This document shows, in pieces, positions 51,230 to 58,745 of a DNA stretch of 64,000 nt (the first letter of the stretch is position 1; every line of letters begins with the position of its first letter). Source of the stretch: Bacteroidaceae bacterium. Lineage in GTDB: Bacteria > Bacteroidota > Bacteroidia > Bacteroidales > Bacteroidaceae. The notes beneath the pieces are model-generated. The model ran no database searches, was not told the DNA's origin, and saw only the letters and a program-made list of their open reading frames with translations. The stretch is taken from assembly GCA_017547385.1 (NCBI GenBank), contig JAFYPU010000002.1, forward strand, positions 25,999-89,998. The letters are read 5' to 3'. The position numbers and the translations under genes are program-made.

Positions 51230-53398
51230 ATGAGAACACAGCCAACTAAAGGTTTACAACACAAACGAAGTCCGCGCATTTTTGTTTGGCTCATGGCGGG
51301 GATGGCGGTTAGTATGATATTCTGGATGACAGCATGTCATAACGAATTTCCGGCCGCAGTCATGTCGGCCTTGCAAAAGGCTGGTGCCAACAGGGAGTCT
51401 CTAGAAAAAATGTTGCGCCATTATAAACATTGCGGCAATGATGAGAAGTATAAAGCTGCCTGCTTCTTGGTCTCGGGTATGCCTTATCACCAGCAGAATT
51501 GTCATATCAGAAGCTATGACAAGCGTTTGGACAGTTTATGTCAATCATCTATGGCTGCCTATTACACACTCACTAAAGATGCGACTGTAGCGGAGATGGA
51601 AAACTCGCCACTCCGTCAAACTTTGCTTGACTCTGCTCAAGCAGCCGGTAGTCGTGCAACTGCCATAAGCTTCTCTTCTCCCCAAGTAGAGGCAGCCATA
51701 CGTCCTGATATTGAGACGTTGAGTGGCGAATTTATAGCCGCTCACATTGAACATGTCTTCATGCTGCGAAAAACGGTGGAACACATCCGGAAACTCTCAT
51801 TTTCTGATTTCTGCGAATACGTTCTGCCCTATCGCGCCATGGGACATTATCCCTTGGTGGTTTTGGCCCGTAATCTTCATGAGGACTATAGCCGTTTCAT
51901 GAAGGCCGACACTGCCACAAACCTGACGGAAATCATGGAGCGTTACAACCACGCCATGTGCTGGATTCGTCGATGGAATGGGCAATTTCCGTTCGATGTT
52001 CCTTTAGGTTACCCCGATTTGTGCTTCAACGGATTCCAAGATTGTGTGGACGTGGCCAACTATGGCGCACAGATATTTCGAGCCTGCGGAATTCCGGCAG
52101 CGGTGGAATTCAACGTGGCTTACAAGGTGCTTGACACACGCCACTTCACCGTGGCCGTCATGGACGATGAGGGGCGCTGGATGTCTTTCAGTCCCGAATC
52201 AGAACTGCCTTCACACGATCACAGCCGTTTGGCCCCGGCACTCAACATCATGCGACTGCATTTCGGACCGCAGCGCAACAATCCGGCTGCATTGGCACAA
52301 GGAGAACCCTTGCCCGAAGTTCTGTCCGACCCCTGCATCGAGGATGTTTCTCACCTCTATCTGGATGTGGGGTCTTTGACTATAGACATCGAAAAAAGAA
52401 TTCCACGCTCGCGCCGCTTGGCTTATTTGGCTTCGTTTCAACCGGGCTGTGGTCTGGTGGCAGTTACCTGGGGCAAGGTTTCACATTTCGGTCGCAAGGT
52501 TAAGTTTCAACAAGTGGTAAAAAACCACATCTATTTCCCTGTTTATTGTGATGACACAGGGCAACTTGTTCCGTTTGCCGCTCCCTTTGTGGTGCGCTCG
52601 TCTGACAACGGGGATGGCATTAAGGTGGAAAAGTTGCTGCATCCGTCCGGAAAACATATCGCAACGACACTGCACCGCAAATATCCCCGCAAACCCCATC
52701 TGGAGCGAAAGGCACAAACCGTACCGGGCACCGTGGTGCTGGGATCAGACACAAAAGATTTTTCACACCCCGACACCCTTGGCGTTATCACCCAAGTGCC
52801 AAAAGCCGAATGGACGGACCTTTCATTGAGCATTTCCCGTCCCTATCGCTATTACCGTGTGCAAGCGACACAGGCAAACCCACATTTGTTTTTGGCAGAA
52901 CTGCAATTTCTCACAGAGCGTTCTCGCGGTTATGCCAACGTTGTGGAGCCTGTGCCGCTCCACGGTAACATGGCATCGGCTCTACACGAAAGATGGGTGC
53001 GTCTGTTGGACGAGCCTCTGGAGAAATGTGGATGGAAAGCCGAATATGACGGAAATGTTCAGACGGCTCCCGATGCTTATCCCCATGTTACGCTCCGATT
53101 GGAAAAACCACAATGGGTTGACCGACTCCGTTTCATGGTGAAACATGCCGACAATGGTATTTCACCCGGCGACACGTATGTGCTGTATCGTTGGACAGAC
53201 GAGGGTTGGAAAGAGGTGTGGAGAAAGCAAGCCGTAAGCAACTCTCTGCCGGCCGGAAAACTGGAAATCGGTGCGCTCTATTGGTTGGCCAACATAAGCC
53301 GAGGACGCGAAGAACTCCCGTTTGTGATAACTGCCGACGGCCGTCAAGAGTTTCCGCACGCCTCTCGGCTGAACCTTTTGGATAAAAACCACAACTAA
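51230..53398 (+). CDS. Transglutaminase-like lipoprotein with discoidin-like C-terminus
   Basis: 722 residues. Lipoprotein signal with lipobox MTAC (MIFWMTACHNEF) after an N-terminal basic region. A divergent transglutaminase-like core holds Cys272 (GFQDCVDVANY) and His305 (TRHFTVAVMDD); the third residue is not clear. Downstream come beta domains; the last 250 residues (around YYRVQATQANPHLFLAELQF and WVDRLRFMVKHADNGISPGD) look like F5/8-type binding modules. It is probably anchored in the outer membrane or periplasm and might act on the small secreted proteins encoded just after it. First gene of unit B. Confidence 0.72.
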   Translation: MRTQPTKGLQHKRSPRIFVWLMAGMAVSMIFWMTACHNEFPAAVMSALQKAGANRESLEKMLRHYKHCGNDEKYKAACFLVSGMPYHQQNCHIRSYDKRLDSLCQSSMAAYYTLTKDATVAEMENSPLRQTLLDSAQAAGSRATAISFSSPQVEAAIRPDIETLSGEFIAAHIEHVFMLRKTVEHIRKLSFSDFCEYVLPYRAMGHYPLVVLARNLHEDYSRFMKADTATNLTEIMERYNHAMCWIRRWNGQFPFDVPLGYPDLCFNGFQDCVDVANYGAQIFRACGIPAAVEFNVAYKVLDTRHFTVAVMDDEGRWMSFSPESELPSHDHSRLAPALNIMRLHFGPQRNNPAALAQGEPLPEVLSDPCIEDVSHLYLDVGSLTIDIEKRIPRSRRLAYLASFQPGCGLVAVTWGKVSHFGRKVKFQQVVKNHIYFPVYCDDTGQLVPFAAPFVVRSSDNGDGIKVEKLLHPSGKHIATTLHRKYPRKPHLERKAQTVPGTVVLGSDTKDFSHPDTLGVITQVPKAEWTDLSLSISRPYRYYRVQATQANPHLFLAELQFLTERSRGYANVVEPVPLHGNMASALHERWVRLLDEPLEKCGWKAEYDGNVQTAPDAYPHVTLRLEKPQWVDRLRFMVKHADNGISPGDTYVLYRWTDEGWKEVWRKQAVSNSLPAGKLEIGALYWLANISRGREELPFVITADGRQEFPHASRLNLLDKNHN

Positions 53399-53432
53399 CC
53401 ATACATACCTAACACTCAAAAACAACCAACTT

Positions 53433-54074
53433 ATGAAGTACCATTGTTTATTCCTCCTCATGATGCTTTTGTCCTTCCGGATGCAGGCACAAACTTCAAC
53501 TTGCGCTTCAGACACCCTTCTGTTCCGTGAGTGCTTTGGTGGGAATATCCTACAAACTAACCTGGGATTGATGCAACAAGCTTACGATTCTATTGATGCT
53601 CCCAGAAAGGTCCTCCCATCTTATCCGGGCTTCTCATGGCGAACAACATCTGATGGTTCAGTCGATTATAGTCGAATGTCTCCATCCTATTCAAGAGGAG
53701 AAGCCACAGGTTTCAATCGTAGAATTTGCAGAGCGTTAAAACAGGCTTACATTAGCCAACATCCCAAGGGCGAGAACCTTGACTCTGTGAAAGCAGATTT
53801 GGTGGCACGCTTACAACGTTTTGACACACTGGCCACCACCAAACCGTTGTTCTATACGGACATTCATGGGAAGTACAAAGGTAACATTGTTCGCTATGTG
53901 AACGACTTGTACGAAAAATCCATGATGGGAAACCTGAAACGCCTGGAATACTTCTTCCACAACCCACGCAAGAAACTTATCCAAAAAGACCTCGGCTACC
54001 AATTCTCCCTCAGCCTGGCTCTCTACGAGCAGTGGATTGCACAAGTACGGAACGGAGAGGTGGAGGAAGAATGA
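53433..54074 (+). CDS. Secreted protein of unknown function, tandem family member 1
   Basis: 213 residues with a signal peptide ending at MQAQ. The mature part starts TSTCASDTLLFRECF, shared with the next two genes, and ends GYQFSLSLALYEQWIAQ followed by VRNGEVEEE. Two conserved Cys near the mature N-terminus could form a disulfide. Middle part (about residues 50-100) is unlike its paralogues. No domain recognised. Lies 34 bases after the transglutaminase-like gene, in one transcription unit. Confidence 0.7.
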   Translation: MKYHCLFLLMMLLSFRMQAQTSTCASDTLLFRECFGGNILQTNLGLMQQAYDSIDAPRKVLPSYPGFSWRTTSDGSVDYSRMSPSYSRGEATGFNRRICRALKQAYISQHPKGENLDSVKADLVARLQRFDTLATTKPLFYTDIHGKYKGNIVRYVNDLYEKSMMGNLKRLEYFFHNPRKKLIQKDLGYQFSLSLALYEQWIAQVRNGEVEEE

Positions 54075-54870
54075 ATGTTTAACACTTAACCTATCATAGT
54101 CATCATGAAGAAATACTATTTAGCTTGTTTGGCCTTGCTATTGCCTCACCTGATGCAGGCACAAACTTCAACTTGCGCTTCGGACACCCTTTTGTTCCGT
54201 GAGTGCTTCAGCGATTCCATTCTAAAAACGGATATAGAATTAATGCGTAAAGTTTACAACAATATCTTGGGAGGTCCTAGGGTTAACAGGGAGTATTATT
54301 TAGGACTTGAGTATCTTGAACCTGTTGTAATCGGCAGAATCTATTCAGATCGGGGATTTTGGCTTCCGTCATCGATTTCTCATATCATTAAAACCACCAA
54401 TTTGGATAAAACCTTGCGTAACGAACTCCTTCAAGATTTCGAAGAACAACATCCACGCAATTGGAATGCAGAAGAAGCAAAGACTGTTTTGGTCAGACGC
54501 TTGCAACACTTTGATTCGTTATCCACCAACAAACCTTTGTTCTTTTCTACCATTTACACCGATTATGGGGGAGACATCGCAAAATATGTGGATGCGCTAT
54601 ACAATACTTCCATCATGGGAAACAAGAAAACGTTGCGCAACTTTATGCGAAAGCCCTCCACCATTGCCATTCAGAACGACCTCGGCTATCAGTTCTCCCT
54701 CAGCCTGGCACTCTACGAACAATGGATTGCACAGGTGCGAAATGGGGAAGCGGAAGAATGAATATTTAACACTTAACCTATCATAGTCATCATGAAGAAA
54801 TACTATTTAGCCTGTTTGGTCTTGCTATTGCCTCACCTGATGCAGGCACAAACTTCAACTTGCGCTTCAG
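54070..54870 (+). repeat. Tandem duplication of secreted-protein genes
   Basis: About 150 bases (54070-54225 and 54757-54912), covering the spacer, signal peptide and conserved N-terminus, are nearly identical, as are the 3' ends of the genes. The central parts are not. Confidence 0.75.
54105..54761 (+). CDS. Secreted protein of unknown function, tandem family member 2
   Basis: 218 residues, signal peptide MKKYYLACLALLLPHLMQAQ. N-terminal block through about residue 45 and C-terminal half are close to members 1 and 3; residues about 50-95 differ. Intergenic sequence before it (54068-54104) recurs before member 3, which marks a recent tandem duplication. No recognised domain. Confidence 0.7.
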   Translation: MKKYYLACLALLLPHLMQAQTSTCASDTLLFRECFSDSILKTDIELMRKVYNNILGGPRVNREYYLGLEYLEPVVIGRIYSDRGFWLPSSISHIIKTTNLDKTLRNELLQDFEEQHPRNWNAEEAKTVLVRRLQHFDSLSTNKPLFFSTIYTDYGGDIAKYVDALYNTSIMGNKKTLRNFMRKPSTIAIQNDLGYQFSLSLALYEQWIAQVRNGEAEE

Positions 54871-55466
54871 ACACACTCTTGTTCCGCGAATGCTTCAGCG
54901 ATTCCATTCTAAAAACGGATGTAGAATTAATGCGTGAGGTCTATTACGAAGTTTTAGGAGGTCCAAAAGTTACTGGAGAGATACTGATGGGAATGGAAGG
55001 GATACCCAGTTACACCATCATGCGTGGAAGTGGTGCAATTGAGCGAGTTGAAGAAGGTTTTTATCTGCCTTGGAGCATTTCACGTAATGTGATTAAAAGT
55101 AATATCAACCTTATCCTACGCCGCCAACTATTCCAAGAGTACAAAAGTCAGCACCCACGCGGGTGGAAAGTAGAGGAGGCAAAAGCAGCCTTGGTGAGAC
55201 GTTTGCAGCGTTTTGACTCTTTGGCTGTTCACAGACCCTTGTTCTTCTCTACCATCTATACAGATTATGGGGGAGACATTGTGAAGTATGTGGATGCCCT
55301 CTACGAAACAGCCATCATGGCCAAGAAAAAGAACCTTCGTGCTTTCATGTGCAAACCCACACCATTTGCCATTCAGAACGACCTCGGCTATCAGTTCTCC
55401 CTCAGCCTGGCACTCTACGAACAATGGATTGCACAGGTGAGAAATGGAGAGGTGGAGGAAGAATGA
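54792..55466 (+). CDS. Secreted protein of unknown function, tandem family member 3
   Basis: 224 residues. Signal peptide and first 45 residues almost the same as member 2 (one to a few changes), also at base level. Middle segment (KVTGEILMGMEGIPSYTIM and on) is again different. C-terminus GYQFSLSLALYEQWIAQ with an acidic end. Longest of the three. No recognised domain. Confidence 0.7.
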   Translation: MKKYYLACLVLLLPHLMQAQTSTCASDTLLFRECFSDSILKTDVELMREVYYEVLGGPKVTGEILMGMEGIPSYTIMRGSGAIERVEEGFYLPWSISRNVIKSNINLILRRQLFQEYKSQHPRGWKVEEAKAALVRRLQRFDSLAVHRPLFFSTIYTDYGGDIVKYVDALYETAIMAKKKNLRAFMCKPTPFAIQNDLGYQFSLSLALYEQWIAQVRNGEVEEE

Positions 55467-55562
55467 AATCCCGAAAACAACAACTCCGACAGAATACATA
55501 TCAAGGTTCATAGAACCATTTTTATATTATTTATTTTATTAACCACTTAAAACAACAAACCA

Positions 55563-56258
55563 ATGAAAAAGTTAATCTTTGGTGTGGGCTTAGTGCTCAC
55601 TGTGAGTATCATCCATTTGTTCAATGCTTGCTCGGCCGATGAAGCTGAGGAGGCCTACATGGAACAAACGAGTAAGAAAGAACTGCTACTGGCAAAAAGT
55701 AAGGAGTTTGCAAAGAAGTACAAGGTTGAGATGTGGCTCAACGAAGAGAACATGGACTATATAGTTCGAAATCTGACCATCGAACAAATGGAACAGGATT
55801 ATATTCGTGAATCACGACGCCAACCTGAAGTCGCTTATTTTGAGATTCCCTCAAACATCAAGCCTGGAAAACTAAAGTTCAGAACAAGGAGTGCCGATAG
55901 AGAAGAGCTAATGTCTTTTAGTGGGGAAGAATCCGAAGGATTTACTGTTGATTCAATTAGCGGTAGCGTAGGCATCAAATGGAGCTACGATGGCCCCAGT
56001 AACAGAGCAGATGCTTCAGCCTCCTATACATATTCATATTATGCTACTGTTAAAGATTCAGATTCAAACACTTCACACAAGGAACTTCGCACAAAGGAAG
56101 GTAACATTTTATTATCTACTTTCCTTTCCGGAGTTGAAGTAGAGAATCCAAGAATCTCTGCGAATGGAACATTTCAAATACATACACATGTGTATGTTCG
56201 CAACATGTTTGTATCTCTAGTTGCAACGCGAGCGGGAGGAGACCCAAGAGTTTACTAA
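55563..56258 (+). CDS. Lipoprotein of unknown function (1)
   Basis: 231 residues. Lipobox FNAC (HLFNACSADEAEE). After the anchor, a helical region (LLLAKSKEFAKKYKVEMWLN, then LTIEQMEQDYIRESRR) shared with the next gene; then a beta-rich C-terminal half of about 120 residues with Tyr/Ser-rich strands. No domain recognised. Follows the secreted-protein genes after a 96-base AT-rich spacer without a terminator. Confidence 0.65.
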   Translation: MKKLIFGVGLVLTVSIIHLFNACSADEAEEAYMEQTSKKELLLAKSKEFAKKYKVEMWLNEENMDYIVRNLTIEQMEQDYIRESRRQPEVAYFEIPSNIKPGKLKFRTRSADREELMSFSGEESEGFTVDSISGSVGIKWSYDGPSNRADASASYTYSYYATVKDSDSNTSHKELRTKEGNILLSTFLSGVEVENPRISANGTFQIHTHVYVRNMFVSLVATRAGGDPRVY

Positions 56259-56270
56259 AAATATAACAAC

Positions 56271-56681
56271 ATGAAAAATATCTTATCACATTGGAAGACT
56301 TTATTATTGATAATTAGCTTCCATATGAATTCTTGCACCAGTGACGAACTTGTGCTTCAGTATTCACCTCAAGCCCAACTGCTTTTGGAAAAAAGCCGAG
56401 AGTTCGCTCAAAAATATGGAGTTGATATGCTGCTTAACGAAGAATATATCGAAGAGACGGCTCAGGTTTTGACAGTGGAAAAGATGGAGGAGGATTTCAA
56501 GAGAGAAGCCAACAGAAAGAAAGAGGCCATCACCAGATTTTCCAATAGAGGTCTTGTTAAGAACAAGATGGTAAGAGTCATCCAAATTGATTCGATTGGT
56601 CCGGATTCCGTAAGAAGAGATACTCTTACATTTTATCCGTCTTTGGCAAACGATTCCATCCGAACCGATAGCGTTAAGTAA
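56271..56681 (+). CDS. Lipoprotein of unknown function (2), short paralogue
   Basis: 136 residues. Lipobox MNSC (FHMNSCTSDE). Residues about 38-85 (LLLEKSREFAQKYGVDMLLN, LTVEKMEEDFKREANRK) correspond to the helical part of the preceding lipoprotein; the beta half is missing and replaced by a short tail with RRDTLTFYPSL. Probably a duplicated, shortened copy. 12 bases after the preceding gene. Confidence 0.65.
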   Translation: MKNILSHWKTLLLIISFHMNSCTSDELVLQYSPQAQLLLEKSREFAQKYGVDMLLNEEYIEETAQVLTVEKMEEDFKREANRKKEAITRFSNRGLVKNKMVRVIQIDSIGPDSVRRDTLTFYPSLANDSIRTDSVK

Positions 56682-56712
56682 TAGTCTGTAATCTTAAAAA
56701 AAATGTGATGGA

Positions 56713-56750
56713 GCCTCCGGCACTGCTCTATGCAAGTGTCGGAGGCTTTA
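56713..56750 (+). terminator. Terminator of the lipoprotein genes
   Basis: GCCTCCGGCAC pairs with GTGTCGGAGGC (G-U allowed), 12-base loop, then TTTACACTTCT. Confidence 0.65.
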
Positions 56751-56777
56751 CACTTCTCATAAATAAATATCATCAAC

Positions 56778-58529
56778 ATGACATTTTCGAAAATCATGAA
56801 ATGCTTACATCATTGCGCCTCAACTAAAACCCGATGGCAAACGGAAGTTGGGATTTTTGTTATCCTGCTTTGTGCCATGATGGACTTTGTGTGGAGTCAA
56901 GGAGAACAGTGGAGCATCGTGAAATGGTGGCCGGCGATGCTGTGCTTGGTGATGATGGGGTTTCGATGTCTGCAGGGGAATCTTAAGATTGACAACTCTT
57001 TTGCTCTCATAATGGGGGTGGTCTTGTTGGTGTGGTGTCAAGCATGTGATGTGGTGAACGGGGTTTTCTCTCCCACGGTGCTGGTCATGCATCTTTCGTA
57101 TCTCGGCTATTTTGTGCTGGTGTGCCATTCCAACTTCTCATTGCGGCACATGATAGGAGTGGTGAGTTTATTAACACTGCTGGTGGCGGTATGGAAAATA
57201 GGCTCTTTATACTTCGGCCGAATCGGTGCACTTTTTGACAATCCGGCCGGCTATGCGGCAAGCTTGATTTTGGGCTTACCTTGTTGGTGGCATCTGTGCT
57301 GCAAAGCCAGTAGTGCCAAGTGGTGGTTGTGGCAACGATGGGGAAGCAGAGGAGCACTATGTCTGGTAGTTGCAGCTTTGCTACTGGCAAATTCGCGTAG
57401 TGGGGTCTTTGCTTTGTTTGCGATGGTGGGAGCCGCTTGTTGGCTGTCGTTTTGTCCCAAGAGATCTATTCGCTTCCGCAAAATTCTCCTGTGTGTTATG
57501 TTGGGTGTAGCGGTTACCTTGCTATTGGGACTTTACAGTGTACGGCCGGCGTCAGCCAACGGACGTCTGTTTATCTATCGGGTGGCTGCCGGCTGCGTCA
57601 TCGATTCTCCGCTCATAGGTTATGGCACTGATGGCGAACGGCGTGTTTACCCCATGGCCCAGGCCGATTTCTTCACCCGTAACCCTGAGCACCCGGCCGG
57701 ACGCTTGGCCGGCAATGTGCCGTTTCTGTTCAACGAGGGGCTGGCGTTGGCTTTCCGTTATGGGTTGCCGGCTTGTCTGTGGGTGGTGGTTATGTTGTGG
57801 AGTTTGCAACGCACACACCGACACCGCCATACCTCCGAAACTTATGTTCTGTGGTTGCCATGCATCGGACTCCTCATCCTCTCTCTCTTTTCATATCCTC
57901 TGGAATATGCCTACATCAGGTGGCTGTTGCTCACCATCCTGGCACTGGCAGCCCGTGATAAAGCGCGACCAAAAGTGAGAAGCAGTTACCCCTCCTTCCC
58001 CGGGTGGAAAAGCGGTATTCTGATGGGAGGGATATGGATTTTCTGCATGACTACGATTATCCGGGATGTCAAAGGGCGCAGGCTGTGGGCTGATGGCGCA
58101 GACCGGATTGATGAAGGCCGGACGGAAGCGGCGATGCAGCGTTATGCCGAAGCGGCAGAATATCTGAAACATGATGCCCGCTTTCTCTATAACCATGCAG
58201 CAGAACTGAACCTATCGGGACGATATGCCGAAAGCGACTCCGTGCTGCAACATTGTTTCCGCAGGCTGTACGACTACGACTGCGCACTCTTGGCTGCCGA
58301 CAACGCCTTGGCACGGGAACGATATGCCGAGGCCAAACACCGACTGACCCACGCTCGGCACATGTTGCCCTCACGACTCTATCCGCTCTATGGATTCTTG
58401 ATGATGTATGAAGCCACGGGGCAAGATGCCTTGATGCGAAAAACGGCCGAAAGCATTCTGCAAATGCAAGTGAAAACACCTTCGGCAGAGGCAGAGATGA
58501 TCAAGGCGGCGGCTCGGGAAGTGCTCTAA
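56778..58529 (+). CDS. O-antigen ligase/Wzy-like membrane protein with C-terminal TPRs
   Basis: 583 residues. About ten to twelve membrane helices; the Wzy_C-type region includes LLANSRSGVFALF and a large periplasmic loop starting RLFIYRVAAGCVIDSPLIGYG. From about residue 440 on, TPR-like helices (GRTEAAMQRYAEAAEYLKHD, RYAESDSVLQHCF). Proteins of this fold polymerise or ligate glycans, and some (PglL type) transfer glycans to proteins. Substrate unknown. The last codons (AAREVL) lie within a tandem repeat that continues downstream, so the C-terminus was shaped by that repeat. Start among several Met is uncertain. Confidence 0.75.
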   Translation: MTFSKIMKCLHHCASTKTRWQTEVGIFVILLCAMMDFVWSQGEQWSIVKWWPAMLCLVMMGFRCLQGNLKIDNSFALIMGVVLLVWCQACDVVNGVFSPTVLVMHLSYLGYFVLVCHSNFSLRHMIGVVSLLTLLVAVWKIGSLYFGRIGALFDNPAGYAASLILGLPCWWHLCCKASSAKWWLWQRWGSRGALCLVVAALLLANSRSGVFALFAMVGAACWLSFCPKRSIRFRKILLCVMLGVAVTLLLGLYSVRPASANGRLFIYRVAAGCVIDSPLIGYGTDGERRVYPMAQADFFTRNPEHPAGRLAGNVPFLFNEGLALAFRYGLPACLWVVVMLWSLQRTHRHRHTSETYVLWLPCIGLLILSLFSYPLEYAYIRWLLLTILALAARDKARPKVRSSYPSFPGWKSGILMGGIWIFCMTTIIRDVKGRRLWADGADRIDEGRTEAAMQRYAEAAEYLKHDARFLYNHAAELNLSGRYAESDSVLQHCFRRLYDYDCALLAADNALARERYAEAKHRLTHARHMLPSRLYPLYGFLMMYEATGQDALMRKTAESILQMQVKTPSAEAEMIKAAAREVL

Positions 58530-58717
58530 TAAATTTGGCACTTCGCTCGCCTTGCATACTTTGGCTGACACCCAAGTTAGGCTACGGCTCGGGAATAAAA
58601 GCAAATGCTGCGCGATTTGCTTTGTATTCCACTCGCCTTGCACACTTTGGCTGACGCCCAAGTTAGGCGGCGGCTCGGGAATGCTCAAATAAATTTGGCA
58701 TTCCGCTCGCCTTGCAC
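58506..58717 (+). repeat. Tandem repeat units with co-varying hairpins before bipA
   Basis: Two and a half units of about 80 bases, each GGCTCGGGAA...TTC.CTCGCCTTGCA.ACTTTGGCTGAC.CCCAAGTTAGGC. The inner arms differ yet stay complementary: GAAGTGC/GCACTTC, GGAATAAAAGCAAAT/ATTTGCTTTGTATTCC, GGAATGC/GCATTCC. Confidence 0.75.
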
Positions 58718-58725
58718 TAACTTTG
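58694..58725 (+). promoter_or_regulatory. Promoter of bipA
   Basis: TTTG (58694-58697), 20 bases, TAACTTTG (58718-58725); perfect consensus, and the end of the third tandem unit. The start codon is 20 bases downstream. Confidence 0.8.
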
Positions 58726-58745
58726 CAAACTCAAAACATAATTGT

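Noticed and set aside
50859-51233. 124-codon plus-strand frame in the leader of unit B
   Set aside because: It overlaps the 29-base repeat in another frame and the next start codon, has no signal peptide or domain, and lacks a counterpart in the leader of unit A.
58506-58717. Tandem units as CRISPR or tRNA-like elements
   Set aside because: Only two and a half units, no spacers of equal length, no cloverleaf; they contain a promoter.
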